From Saprospiraceae bacterium (GTDB lineage Bacteria; Bacteroidota; Bacteroidia; Chitinophagales; Saprospiraceae), in assembly GCA_020629715.1 (NCBI GenBank), contig JAHDCU010000001.1, positions 372,001 to 436,000 on the forward strand: a stretch of DNA of 64,000 nt. Reading direction: 5' to 3'. The stretch's first letter is position 1; each line of letters begins with the position of its first letter. Under the pieces are notes generated by a model. It saw only the letters and a list, made by a program, of their open reading frames with translations, ran no database searches and was not told the DNA's origin. A program made the translations under genes and the position numbers. Below, in pieces: positions 35,685-45,388 of this stretch.

Positions 35685-36541
35685 TCTTCAAGAATGAGAT
35701 CTCGTACATATTCGAAGTCATTGAAAGGAATAAAATGACTCTTATCGCCTCGATCATGAATAGTCAAGATGGTGCTATCTATCTGTGTTTTACTAAAAGC
35801 TATATTTTCGGGACCCGGTGCAATCCAATCATTTATACAATGTAAATGGTGAACAGGTACTCGTAATTTTCCCCATATATCATGCACATCTTTCAGTTGC
35901 TGAGGATGCGATATTTTTTCTTCTGTCGCCACTTGTATAAAAGCTGGCATTAACGACTTTACCACCTTTAAATTGAGCAATTTTGCATACCAAAAGATCG
36001 GCTCGCTCTCAGGATCATTTACAGGAGAAAGCATGACAATCTTTTCTATACTATTTGAGTTAGCAGCTACATATGCCGATATGGGACCACCATAAGAATG
36101 ACCTACTAATGTGAAGGCCCTATCAGGATATTTGTCCATGATATCCAAAATTATACTAGACTGATCCTTGATTGACAATACTGCATTTCCGGCATACGAA
36201 CCTCCATATCCTAATCGATCTATCGCTATAAGATCGTATTGCTCGATAAGTAGACTATCAGTCATATAATCCTTATAGGCATCCCATGATCCAGGAGCAC
36301 CGTGTATAAAAATAATTAAAGGTTTTACCGATTGTGTATCTACTGTAGCGATGACGTAGCGATATGAATTTCCTCCGAGCTCGTCATGCACAATATCTAC
36401 CTGATATAAATACGGTTCAAAATATGCTATGATTTTTTCGTCAGAGAAATACATAAAAAATCCTAGCACATGCAATAAAGCCAAAATCACAAAAAATGAA
36501 ATCGATATCGAAAGAATCAAAACCTTTAAAGACTTAAGCAT
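35681..36541 (-). CDS. Alpha/beta hydrolase, membrane-anchored
   Basis: The 286-residue product has an N-terminal membrane helix (residues 10-32) and an alpha/beta hydrolase domain. The oxyanion loop is I-H-G-A-P-G-S-W near residue 80 and the nucleophile elbow G-H-S-Y-G-G lies near residue 148. The acid (N-D-W-I-A-P-G) and catalytic His (D-K-S-H-F-I-P) are visible. The enzyme may act on esters or peptides at the periplasmic face. Four bases overlap the convergent T9SS gene. Confidence 0.87.
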   Translation of the reverse strand: MLKSLKVLILSISISFFVILALLHVLGFFMYFSDEKIIAYFEPYLYQVDIVHDELGGNSYRYVIATVDTQSVKPLIIFIHGAPGSWDAYKDYMTDSLLIEQYDLIAIDRLGYGGSYAGNAVLSIKDQSSIILDIMDKYPDRAFTLVGHSYGGPISAYVAANSNSIEKIVMLSPVNDPESEPIFWYAKLLNLKVVKSLMPAFIQVATEEKISHPQQLKDVHDIWGKLRVPVHHLHCINDWIAPGPENIAFSKTQIDSTILTIHDRGDKSHFIPFNDFEYVRDLILED

Positions 36542-36665
36542 AAGGCAATCATAGGGTTATTAATATTAATAAATGTAAAAGCTATGTTAATGTGACTGGT
36601 ATAAATAGTTTGATGCATAGATATACGTAAAATTAGAAACAGAAACATTTTAGTTAAAGTTATCA

Positions 36666-37763
36666 ATGCCAGCAAAGTATCTAAATAATACATCTCATTA
36701 TTTCAACTGGATTTATATTGGACTATTGATAGGGCTAGTCATTTTGCAATATTCGATACAACTATCTCCTCCCATATTCACCTATGCTTATGCCCTACCT
36801 TGGTTTTTAATATTGGGAGCAATGGGTGGGCTATGTATAGCATGGAGCGCTGATAGGATAAGAAATACTCAACAGATACACTATGTATTATATATAGCCA
36901 TAAGATACACAGCAGCATACTTTATGGTATTTTCTGGGTATGCAAAATTAGATGATTCATATTTCCAGACCTCTTTAAGGACACTTGACCAAGCGATCAT
37001 AGAATTGGAGCCATGGCAATTGGCCTACAGCTTTTTCGATCATTCCTATCCGTATCAAGCCACTATCGGAGGTATCGAACTGTTAGGTGCAGCCTTGTTG
37101 TTATCACGATATACCGCCAAACTTGGCTCTTTATTACTTTCGGTAATACTAGTCAACGCGATTTTGATTAATTACACCTTTGAGCTCAATGGTGAATTAT
37201 GGGCTTGGAGCATGTTCGCATTAGCATCTTATCCACTGCTTCTAAACCTAAAGAGACTATATCGATTCTTTATGACTAATGAAAGCCTACCGATTATTCA
37301 ATATCCGTTATTTAACCATCGTCTTCTTTATAACAGTTTTAATTTCCTCAAGCTAGTACTCATCATAGGCCCTATAGTCATGTACCTATGGTCTGATGAA
37401 CGCCGAAATAAATGGACACGAGCAAATTATGATCATCCAATCGTAGGCGCATGGATTATAGATGATGTGTCCTACAGCACAGACTCTACTTATCAGATAC
37501 CTAAACTAGAGCGCCTTCTCATCAATAAAGGTCGCAGCGGTCATTTGATTACAAATGATAATCTGACCGGCTTCGAATACATCGTAGATACCATGTACCA
37601 TCAATTCGAAATGTATAATTTTCATGAATTTCGGACTATGGATGTGAAAGGTAAGTATGAAGTCCAAGATGAAGACACCATATATTTTGTAGGTCGTAAT
37701 CGGAAAGATTCTCTACGTTTTAAAATGATTAAAGATCAGCGATTTCGTGAGAGACTGAGATAA
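36666..37763 (+). CDS. DoxX-like membrane protein
   Basis: The 365-residue product has about seven membrane helices to residue 235, including the DoxX-type segment Y-F-M-V-F-S-G-Y-A-K-L-D and G-G-I-E-L-L-G-A-A-L-L-L, and then a soluble strand-rich C-terminal domain of about 125 residues (Y-D-H-P-I-V-G-A-W-I-I-D-D) resembling a lipocalin-like fold. Function is unknown. It stands alone between the hydrolase and the sulfotransferase cassette. Confidence 0.65.
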   Translation: MPAKYLNNTSHYFNWIYIGLLIGLVILQYSIQLSPPIFTYAYALPWFLILGAMGGLCIAWSADRIRNTQQIHYVLYIAIRYTAAYFMVFSGYAKLDDSYFQTSLRTLDQAIIELEPWQLAYSFFDHSYPYQATIGGIELLGAALLLSRYTAKLGSLLLSVILVNAILINYTFELNGELWAWSMFALASYPLLLNLKRLYRFFMTNESLPIIQYPLFNHRLLYNSFNFLKLVLIIGPIVMYLWSDERRNKWTRANYDHPIVGAWIIDDVSYSTDSTYQIPKLERLLINKGRSGHLITNDNLTGFEYIVDTMYHQFEMYNFHEFRTMDVKGKYEVQDEDTIYFVGRNRKDSLRFKMIKDQRFRERLR

Positions 37764-37930
37764 GATTTTCAGTAATAAAAGCACGTTTCTTTAAACAAAT
37801 CTCAGAAAGCAATATATGTTAAGGTGGTACATGAAATAGCCCATTTTTTTTGTCTACTACTAGACTTATTGTAACTTTCTGCTTGGTTTTAGACTAAATA
37901 ATCGCTTTTCTTAACAACAGAATCTGAGAA

Positions 37931-38119
37931 ATGAAAGAACTGAACGACATTCAGGAACTAGATCTGAGATTACCTAATGGTGAGCCTTTTGAGATTCCTG
38001 TACAGGGTAGCTTAGGGTTGTTAGCACTCGGGGATATTGGTTTAATGGCTTGGAGACAGAAAAAGCTTCAATTTATCAAAGCCCAACAAGGTTCAAAAAA
38101 CAACAATACGGAGAAGTAG
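37931..38119 (+). CDS. Small 62-residue protein before the sulfotransferase fusion
   Basis: The product has an acidic N-terminal half with short strands (L-D-L-R-L-P-N-G-E-P-F-E-I-P-V), a central G-S-L-G-L-L-A-L-G-D-I-G-L-M-A-W segment that could sit on a membrane, and a basic tail (W-R-Q-K-K). No tyrosine or cysteine is present. I do not recognise a family. Its stop codon is directly followed by the ATG of the large fusion gene, so they are surely co-translated. A 10-base element (AATCTGAGAA) lies just before its start and recurs before 40706. Confidence 0.65.
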   Translation: MKELNDIQELDLRLPNGEPFEIPVQGSLGLLALGDIGLMAWRQKKLQFIKAQQGSKNNNTEK

Positions 38120-40687
38120 ATGAAGGGAAACGGCAAGAATAAAGTGTTATTACTTGGCTGGGATGCAGCGGACTGGAAAGTAATCAATCCATTAGTTGAT
38201 CAAGGATTGATGCCCAATATGAAGAAGCTTATTGAAGGTGGTACTATTGCAAATTTGGCAACCTTAGACCCGCCTTATTCCCCTATGCTTTGGTCTTCGA
38301 TTGCTACTGGAAAACGTCCTTATAAACACGGTGTCTTAGGTTTTACAGAAATTACTCCAGATGGTAAGGATGTGAGGCCTGTGATGAGTATCAGTCGTAA
38401 GTGTAAGGCATTATGGAACATATTTAATCAAAATAAAATGAGATCGCATGTCGTCGGTTGGTGGCCAAGTCACCCAGCCGAGCCCATTAACGGCATTATG
38501 GTCTCTAACTTTTATCAACAACATACCGGACACATTAATCAACCATGGCCAATGCCTTCAGGTACAATACATCCTAAGGTTGAAGAAAAGCTCTATTCAT
38601 TTCTAAGAGTTCATCCTCAAGAATTAAATAGTGAACATATTTTACCCTTTATTCCTAATATGGGTAAAATTAATCAGAAAAAGGATCCTCGTGTATTCTC
38701 AGTTGCTAAAGTTACTGCACATGCTTCTTCATTACATGCAGCCTTTACTAATGCCATAAGAACTCAACCCTGGGATTTCGCCGCATTATACCTAGATGCC
38801 ATAGATCATTACTGTCATGGTTTTATGAAATATCACCCTCCAAAGAGACCTCATATCATTCAAGAAGATTATGATCTATATAAAAATGTTGTGACTGCAG
38901 GTTACCAATTCCATGATTTAATGCTTGGAAGAATCATGGAGCTTGTAGACGATCAAACAACAATACTACTTATTTCCGATCATGGTTTTCAGCCTGATCA
39001 TTTGAGGCCTGATAAAATACCAAATGAACCAGCAGGTCCTGCTTATGAACATAGTGATTACGGTATTTTAGTTGCTTATGGGCCTAATATTAAAAAAGAT
39101 AATATTTCATACGGGGCTAGTGTAATCGACATAGCACCGACTATTTTGGCACTACACTCACTTCCAATAGCGGAAGATATGGATGGTAGAGTTCTAACTA
39201 GTATTTTCGAAACACCTCCTGAAATAAAGTTGATACCCAGCTGGGAAAGCGTAAATGGAGATTCTGGACAAATTAAAAATTGGAATTCAGAGGAAAAAGA
39301 AAATACTTCTAAGGCGGTATTAAAACAACTTGAGGATCTTGGCTACATTGATTCTTTACCAAAATCACAAGAAGGTAAAATTGAAATGACCCGAAATGAA
39401 TGCAATTTCAATCTAGCAAGAGCCTATATTGATGGCAGTAAAATCGAAGAAGCAGTACCACTATTAGAACAACTTCGAAAAGTAGATCCTAGAGCAATAC
39501 GATATTCCTTTAAGCTTGCTTCATGCTACCAGATGCTAGGAAGGTTGAGTGACGCCAGAGCTATCATCGATGAAATTCGTGAGAAAGAGGTATATAATAG
39601 TCCTGCACTAGACATGATGGAAGGAAGTCTATTGTTGGGCGAAAAAAAGCCGAAATTAGCAATTGATTGTTTTAAAGCGGCCCAAGGAAAAGTCAATGCT
39701 CATCATTCAAGGATCAATTTCCAGTTCGCGAATGCATATCTAATGTTAAACAGATGGTCAGATGCCAAAGAGTATCTTAATAAAGAAATTGACATCGACT
39801 ATGATAATGCCGCGGCACATGCATTACTTGGAAGAACTTTTCTATTCGAAAATAAATATGAAGAAGCCTGTGATTCTTATCTAACGGCCATAGGTTTAGA
39901 TTTCAATAAGCACAATTATCATCATGCCTTAGGAACTGCTCTCTTTAAAATAGGTAAATATCACGAAGCAGTACATGCCCTAGAAAACAGTCTAAAACTA
40001 GCTCCCGATAATAACCCATGTAGAGAACTATTAATCAAAATCTACGGAAATCATCTTCATGATACAAAGAATTATAATCTACATCGATCAAAACTAAAAA
40101 TTCACAAGAAAGGATTAATATACGTGGTATCAGGCTTACCACGGTCCGGGACGTCTATGATGATGCAAATGCTAAAAGAAGGCGGACTTGAACTTTTTAC
40201 GGATGGTAAAAGAGAGACTGATGAAAACAATCCAAAGGGTTACTATGAACATGAGGCTGTTAAATCCTTAAGTAGAAATAGAAAATGGTTGATACAGGCG
40301 GAAGGAAAGGGAATAAAAATTATTTCACATTTACTGAAACACCTACCCTCTAATTTCGACTATAAGGTAATATTTATGGAACGCAATATTTCTGAAGTTT
40401 TAGCATCTCAAGGAAAAATGCTAAGTAGACTTGAGAAGAAAGTAGATAATTCTGTCTATCCGACTGCCTTAGAAAAGAAGTATCGAGAAGATATAAACGA
40501 TACCAAAGAATTTTTAGCTAATCAGCATAACTTTAAAGTTTTGTATATAAATCATCACGATATCTTAAAGAGCCCATTTTCTTCAGCTCTTGAAGTTGCT
40601 GAATTTGTAGATCAAAACTTAATAGTAGAAAAAATGTCAAACATCGTAGACCCTGCTTTACATAGAGAAAAGATGGTCTTAAACTAA
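38120..40687 (+). CDS. Alkaline-phosphatase-superfamily / TPR / sulfotransferase fusion
   Basis: The 855-residue product has no signal peptide. Residues 5-400 are a type I phosphodiesterase-like domain (L-L-G-W-D-A-A-D-W near 10, W-S-S-I-A-T-G-K-R-P-Y-K-H-G, L-L-I-S-D-H-G-F-Q-P-D-H, H-S-D-Y-G-I-L). Residues about 425-645 form TPR-like helices. Residues about 665-855 are a PAPS-dependent sulfotransferase (S-G-L-P-R-S-G-T-S-M near 673, V-I-F-M-E-R-N-I-S-E near 753). One protein thus joins phosphoester cleavage and sulfate transfer through a protein-binding arm. The target is unknown; the next gene encodes a secreted protein. Confidence 0.88.
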   Translation: MKGNGKNKVLLLGWDAADWKVINPLVDQGLMPNMKKLIEGGTIANLATLDPPYSPMLWSSIATGKRPYKHGVLGFTEITPDGKDVRPVMSISRKCKALWNIFNQNKMRSHVVGWWPSHPAEPINGIMVSNFYQQHTGHINQPWPMPSGTIHPKVEEKLYSFLRVHPQELNSEHILPFIPNMGKINQKKDPRVFSVAKVTAHASSLHAAFTNAIRTQPWDFAALYLDAIDHYCHGFMKYHPPKRPHIIQEDYDLYKNVVTAGYQFHDLMLGRIMELVDDQTTILLISDHGFQPDHLRPDKIPNEPAGPAYEHSDYGILVAYGPNIKKDNISYGASVIDIAPTILALHSLPIAEDMDGRVLTSIFETPPEIKLIPSWESVNGDSGQIKNWNSEEKENTSKAVLKQLEDLGYIDSLPKSQEGKIEMTRNECNFNLARAYIDGSKIEEAVPLLEQLRKVDPRAIRYSFKLASCYQMLGRLSDARAIIDEIREKEVYNSPALDMMEGSLLLGEKKPKLAIDCFKAAQGKVNAHHSRINFQFANAYLMLNRWSDAKEYLNKEIDIDYDNAAAHALLGRTFLFENKYEEACDSYLTAIGLDFNKHNYHHALGTALFKIGKYHEAVHALENSLKLAPDNNPCRELLIKIYGNHLHDTKNYNLHRSKLKIHKKGLIYVVSGLPRSGTSMMMQMLKEGGLELFTDGKRETDENNPKGYYEHEAVKSLSRNRKWLIQAEGKGIKIISHLLKHLPSNFDYKVIFMERNISEVLASQGKMLSRLEKKVDNSVYPTALEKKYREDINDTKEFLANQHNFKVLYINHHDILKSPFSSALEVAEFVDQNLIVEKMSNIVDPALHREKMVLN

Positions 40688-40705
40688 ATCACATAATCTG
40701 AGAAT

Positions 40706-41884
40706 ATGAAAAAAATTTACAAACAAAAAGGCAACAAAGTCAGCCTTTCAGATCGAATTAAAGCTTATAAAAAAGAGACTGTCTCCATTGGAGTGTTACC
40801 CTCTAGAAAAATACAAAGCAAAGCTTTAGCGGCAATGGGATTTTTAGCGGCATCTGCAATTGTTGGACCTGAACTACAGGCGCAATGCACCTTTACAGGA
40901 ACTGGTGCAACCTTTCCTGTTGATTTTGATGGTGATGGAGTCAGCGATTTTTACTTTTTAATGAATCAAGTAAACGGTACAGGAACAAATAGGATTTATG
41001 TTGTAGGGGAGAACGGTAATGGCGTTGTTGGTACCAATGCTCCCTTTTTTAGTGCTGTTTATCCAGGTACAGCATGTGGTCCTTGTTATCAAGCTGGATT
41101 TGGAGTACTTTATTCAAATTATGGTACAGGCTACGGTAATTTTGCACCTGGAACTACCGGATTTTTTCCTATAGTCTACAATGGAGGAGCTTCAACTGGC
41201 TTTATTTCTATCACTGTAAATTCATTGACAAGTATTACAATAAACAGTGTATTCAATGAACTTATAAATGGAGAAGTTCCTACTCAAACAGGAGGAGTAA
41301 ACGGTGCATGTAATGCAATTATTCTTCCTGTAGAATTCGCAAGTATAAAAATTGAAACTGTAGAAAAAAAGCATAAAATTATGTGGTCTACAGCATCCGA
41401 AATCAATAATAAAGGTTTTGTAGTAGAAAGATCAATGGATGGATCTAAGTTTGAAGAGATTGGATGGATAGAAGGAGAAGGAAATAGTTTTAGTATTAAA
41501 GAATACAGCTTCGTAGATGATAAAGCAAAGTCAAATATCTTATACTACTACAGACTCAAGCAAATGGACTTCGATGGCAACTATGAGTATAGTGATATCG
41601 TATCTGCCAAGTATGAAGATAAGAATGCACTGTCACTAGGAGACTTTGCTCCTAATCCTGCAAGAGCAATTGCGACCCTAGATGTCAATATAGGCGTTGA
41701 ATCTAATGCACAAGTCATTCTTTTTGATCAATTGGGCAACGAAATACTAAATAAAACCCAAACTTTATTTGCTGGAAGCAATACTCTAAACATCGAATTA
41801 AATGATGTACCTCCTGCTACCTATTTTGCTAAAGTGATTATTGGTAACGAGATCAACTACAAAAGATTAGTTGTAGTTGACTAG
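40706..41884 (+). CDS. Secreted T9SS protein with extended leader
   Basis: The 392-residue product has an unusually long leader: about 40 polar, basic residues before a hydrophobic stretch (A-A-M-G-F-L-A-A-S-A-I-V-G) that ends E-L-Q-A-Q. After it comes a tyrosine- and glycine-rich domain with an FG-GAP-like D-F-D-G-D-G-V-S-D, a fibronectin-like domain (W-S-T-A-S-E-I-N-N-K-G-F near residue 227), and a T9SS sorting tail (F-A-P-N-P-A-R-A). It starts 18 bases after the sulfotransferase fusion and is a natural candidate for its substrate. Confidence 0.82.
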   Translation: MKKIYKQKGNKVSLSDRIKAYKKETVSIGVLPSRKIQSKALAAMGFLAASAIVGPELQAQCTFTGTGATFPVDFDGDGVSDFYFLMNQVNGTGTNRIYVVGENGNGVVGTNAPFFSAVYPGTACGPCYQAGFGVLYSNYGTGYGNFAPGTTGFFPIVYNGGASTGFISITVNSLTSITINSVFNELINGEVPTQTGGVNGACNAIILPVEFASIKIETVEKKHKIMWSTASEINNKGFVVERSMDGSKFEEIGWIEGEGNSFSIKEYSFVDDKAKSNILYYYRLKQMDFDGNYEYSDIVSAKYEDKNALSLGDFAPNPARAIATLDVNIGVESNAQVILFDQLGNEILNKTQTLFAGSNTLNIELNDVPPATYFAKVIIGNEINYKRLVVVD

Positions 41885-41913
41885 TAGATTTTAACTATAA
41901 ACTACATAATAAC

Positions 41914-41950
41914 AAAAGCCTGGTTGAAATATCTCAATCAGGCTTTTTTA
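41914..41950 (+). terminator. Rho-independent terminator
   Basis: AAAAGCCTGGTTGA (41914-41927) pairs with TCAATCAGGCTTTT (41934-41947), with one G-U pair, followed by a T-run. The T-run continues into the end of priA on the other strand, so it may serve both genes. Confidence 0.85.
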
Positions 41951-44401
41951 TTGCGGATCTACATCAATATTAACCCTTACCGACTTGAGTCCGTTGGCAT
42001 TTCTTAGCTCTGATCTTAGTTGTAAAACCATCTTTTTGATTTCTACGATCTTTTGAAGATTTCTCTCCATTTTGATGGTGATGGTCTGCAGATATTGATT
42101 TCGTATCCTACCGATACCAGGCTCGGAGGGACCGATGATACGTTTCCCTAAATGCTTTTTCAGCTCATGTGCCATGACCTGTGCAGCTTCGGCTACTGTT
42201 CTTGCATTTTTATGCTTTAATGTAAGCCTTATCATTCGATAGAATGGTGGATATACAAACTGCTTCCGTTCGATGAGTTCTCTTTCGAATAATCTGTGAT
42301 AATTGTTATCCACGATATCAAGTATCACGGGATGATCGGGCTGAAAAGTTTGGATGATTACTTTCCCTTGCTTTTGCCGACGTCCTGCCCTACCCGCCAC
42401 TTGCGTCAGCAGCTGAAATGTACGTTCATGTGCTCTAAAGTCAGGAAACTGTAATAGCAGATCCGCATTGAGGATACCGACTACCGCAATATTATCAAAG
42501 TCTAACCCCTTGGTAATCATTTGAGTACCTACAAGTATTTGAATTTTTTGATGCTCAAAGTCAGATAATATCTGTTCGTATTGATTTTTCGTTTTTGCCG
42601 TATCAAAGTCTAATCTACCTACTTGTACCCCTTCAAATAGTTCTTGGATAACGTCTTCAATCTTTTCGGTACCTACTCCTTTTTCGATGAGATGATCATT
42701 GCCACATGCAGGACAGGTTTTTGGAATCTTAGTCCTATAATTACAATAATGACAGCGCATCTCTTGAAAATGCATATGCTTGGTTAAAGTCACATCACAA
42801 TTCATACACTCACTATTCCATGCACATACAGGGCATGAGATTGTAGGTACATATCCACGACGATTCTGAAAAATGAGTACTTGTTCTTTTTTAGCTAATG
42901 CTTGCTCGATAGCTTCGATGAGATCACTGCTAAAATGATCCTTGATCCTATTGGTCTTATATTGATACTTTAAGTCTACTAGTTGAATTTCTGGTAAGGC
43001 TACATTTCCATAACGCTCATGCATTTCTATGAGCTTATATTTATCGTTGAGTGTATTGCTATAACTTTCAATAGCGGGAGTAGCAGTACCCATTATGACA
43101 TGAGCTCCAGTAAGCCCAGCTAGATATACGCTGGCATCGCGGCCGTTATATCGCGGAGCTGGGTCATTTTGCTTATACGACGGATCATGCTCTTCATCTA
43201 CAATGATGAGTCCAAGATCTGAAAAAGGTAAAAAGACACTCGATCGAGCTCCTAGAATGATCTTTTTACCGGCTAATGCTGCTTTCCATAATTCTACTCT
43301 TTCATTAGCATTGATTTTACTGTGAAAGACACCGACTTGATCTCCAAATACTTGCACGATCCGCTTTACTATCTGCGTAGCTAGCGCTATCTCAGGCAAC
43401 AAAAATAGTGATTGCTTGCCTTGAGCTAATGCATTTTTTATCAACTCGATATACACCCGTGTTTTACCACTCCCTGTGACTCCATGCAAGAGCACATGTT
43501 TTTGTTCATTAAATGCCAATTGAATTTGCAGTACAGCATTTTGTTGTTCAACGCTAAGTGAAGGTATTGGTGATAGCTCCATTTTATCAGCAACTATCCT
43601 ACTCACTTCAAACTTCTGCTCTTCAAAGATCTCTTTTTTTACCAGCGCTGCTATATGACTACTATTGATCTCTGCCAAGTCATAAATAGATTTTTTATCT
43701 ACCCAAGGATACTCTTTGGCTAGCTTTTGATATGCCAATATTGCCCGAGTTTGTGGATCTGATCTTTTTGTTTTTTCAAGCGCTTCGATTAAGCGATTTT
43801 TATCTTCATTGTAGTACGGAGTAAGGTTGATATATGATTCTAGTTTAGGTTTGAAACGTTGCACTAGTTCCTCTCTAACAGTTATTGCTCCCAGATCTAA
43901 TAGCGATCGTATAATCGGATAAATTGATTTTCGATTGAGTATATCTTTAGCCTCACCAATAGATAACTCATGTTGTATCTCTAGTGCTTCGGTCAGTAAA
44001 TATTCTTGATCATTTAAATCATGAACATCAAACTGAAAGTCTTGATTGAGAATTAGCTTTGTTTCAGAATTAAGCTTTAATCCTGCGGGTAGAGCCACAT
44101 TCATGACTTCTCCTATACTACAGCAATAATAAGATGACAACCAATACCAGAATTCCAATTGAGTCTTAGTTATAATTGGATGCTTGTCAATGATAGATAT
44201 GAGATCTCTCGCCTTATAGTTGAGTGGAGCGATATTTGAAATTTCAACTACTATCGCCGAGTATAATTTATTGCGAAGAGGTACCTCAACCCTGATACCA
44301 AACTGCATATGAGGAATCATCTCTTCAGGTACCTTGTAACTATACTGCTTAGGTACCGCAAGTGGTAAGATTACTGAAGCATATGTATGAGACTCAGACA
44401 T
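41948..44401 (-). CDS. priA: Primosomal protein N' (PriA helicase)
   Basis: The 817-residue product is a complete PriA. It has an N-terminal DNA-binding domain, Walker A G-V-T-G-S-G-K-T near residue 303, D-E-E-H box near 400, and an eight-cysteine zinc region (C-P-V-C, C-x2-C, C-H-Y-C, C-P-A-C near residues 525-560) inside the second helicase lobe. It restarts replication at stalled forks. It is followed upstream by an HDAC-like gene on the same strand. Confidence 0.96.
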   Translation of the reverse strand: MSESHTYASVILPLAVPKQYSYKVPEEMIPHMQFGIRVEVPLRNKLYSAIVVEISNIAPLNYKARDLISIIDKHPIITKTQLEFWYWLSSYYCCSIGEVMNVALPAGLKLNSETKLILNQDFQFDVHDLNDQEYLLTEALEIQHELSIGEAKDILNRKSIYPIIRSLLDLGAITVREELVQRFKPKLESYINLTPYYNEDKNRLIEALEKTKRSDPQTRAILAYQKLAKEYPWVDKKSIYDLAEINSSHIAALVKKEIFEEQKFEVSRIVADKMELSPIPSLSVEQQNAVLQIQLAFNEQKHVLLHGVTGSGKTRVYIELIKNALAQGKQSLFLLPEIALATQIVKRIVQVFGDQVGVFHSKINANERVELWKAALAGKKIILGARSSVFLPFSDLGLIIVDEEHDPSYKQNDPAPRYNGRDASVYLAGLTGAHVIMGTATPAIESYSNTLNDKYKLIEMHERYGNVALPEIQLVDLKYQYKTNRIKDHFSSDLIEAIEQALAKKEQVLIFQNRRGYVPTISCPVCAWNSECMNCDVTLTKHMHFQEMRCHYCNYRTKIPKTCPACGNDHLIEKGVGTEKIEDVIQELFEGVQVGRLDFDTAKTKNQYEQILSDFEHQKIQILVGTQMITKGLDFDNIAVVGILNADLLLQFPDFRAHERTFQLLTQVAGRAGRRQKQGKVIIQTFQPDHPVILDIVDNNYHRLFERELIERKQFVYPPFYRMIRLTLKHKNARTVAEAAQVMAHELKKHLGKRIIGPSEPGIGRIRNQYLQTITIKMERNLQKIVEIKKMVLQLRSELRNANGLKSVRVNIDVDPQ

Positions 44402-44452
44402 AGAAGGATAAAGATATCTCTATTACCAACAATAATATACTACATATTGATC

Positions 44453-45355
44453 TTAGAAAAAGATATCCTGTGCTACTCGAAATGTATTGGCATGAGCTTC
44501 AATAATATCTCTGATCTCAGGAGAGTAACCACCCCCCATGCTGATTGCCACTGGAATCTCATTTTGATGACATAGGTCGAGTACATATCGATCACGTTCT
44601 TTACATCCTGCAATGCTTAAATCTAATCTTCCTAGTCGATCACTTTGGATAACATCGACACCACTTAGATAAAATATCATGTCTGGCTGCACTTCATCAA
44701 TCAATCTTGGCAAGGTCTCTTTTAGTTTACTTAGATAGCTTTGATCGTCAGTATGATCTGGCATACCGATATCAAGATTGGATGTTTCTTTTCTTAAGGG
44801 ATAATTCTTAGCACCATGCATACTAAAAGTAAATACACGATCATCGTGCTCAAAAATCTTTGCCGTCCCATTTCCTTGGTGAACGTCAAGATCAATCACC
44901 ATGATCTGAGAACTATCTCCTCGATTGAGCAAACAATTAGATGCAATAGCAATATCATTGAAAACACAAAATCCCTCTCCCCTATCTGCAAATGAATGAT
45001 GAGTACCACCTGCTATATTCATGCTTACACCATACTCTTTGGCAAAATAAGCACAATCTAAAGTTCCTTTAGCAATATATTTACCGCGCTCTACGAGTGC
45101 TTTAGTCATCGGGAATCCAATATTTCGTTCTTCTTTTCTACTTAGGGCTTGAGATTCGAGTTTATCTAAAAATCCCTTGGTATGTGTCAATATTAACTCT
45201 TCCCGAGTCAATTGTTCTGGATGAAAGAAATGATCATCAGTAACGGTGCCTTCATACAATAATTGCTCAGGTAACAACTCATACTTTATCATAGGAAACC
45301 TGTGCCCTTCAGGAAGTTTGTACTTATAAACAGTTGAGAAAGCAATTTTGAGCAT
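44453..45355 (-). CDS. Histone-deacetylase-family (AcuC-like) deacetylase
   Basis: The 300-residue product has the zinc hydrolase motifs of the family: G-G-T-H-H-S-F near residue 117, D-L-D-V-H-Q-G-N-G near residue 151, S-G-V-D-V near residue 227 and G-G-G-Y-S near residue 274 with the catalytic tyrosine. It would remove acyl groups from lysine side chains, polyamines or small molecules in the cytoplasm. It lies upstream of priA on the same strand, with a 51-base gap. Confidence 0.9.
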   Translation of the reverse strand: MLKIAFSTVYKYKLPEGHRFPMIKYELLPEQLLYEGTVTDDHFFHPEQLTREELILTHTKGFLDKLESQALSRKEERNIGFPMTKALVERGKYIAKGTLDCAYFAKEYGVSMNIAGGTHHSFADRGEGFCVFNDIAIASNCLLNRGDSSQIMVIDLDVHQGNGTAKIFEHDDRVFTFSMHGAKNYPLRKETSNLDIGMPDHTDDQSYLSKLKETLPRLIDEVQPDMIFYLSGVDVIQSDRLGRLDLSIAGCKERDRYVLDLCHQNEIPVAISMGGGYSPEIRDIIEAHANTFRVAQDIFF

Positions 45356-45388
45356 ACTCCATTACAAACTTGAGAACACCCCAATTGT

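Noticed and set aside
37931-38119. A RaxX-like sulfated peptide encoded by the 62-codon gene
   Set aside because: The product contains no tyrosine, so it cannot be a tyrosine-sulfated peptide of that kind.
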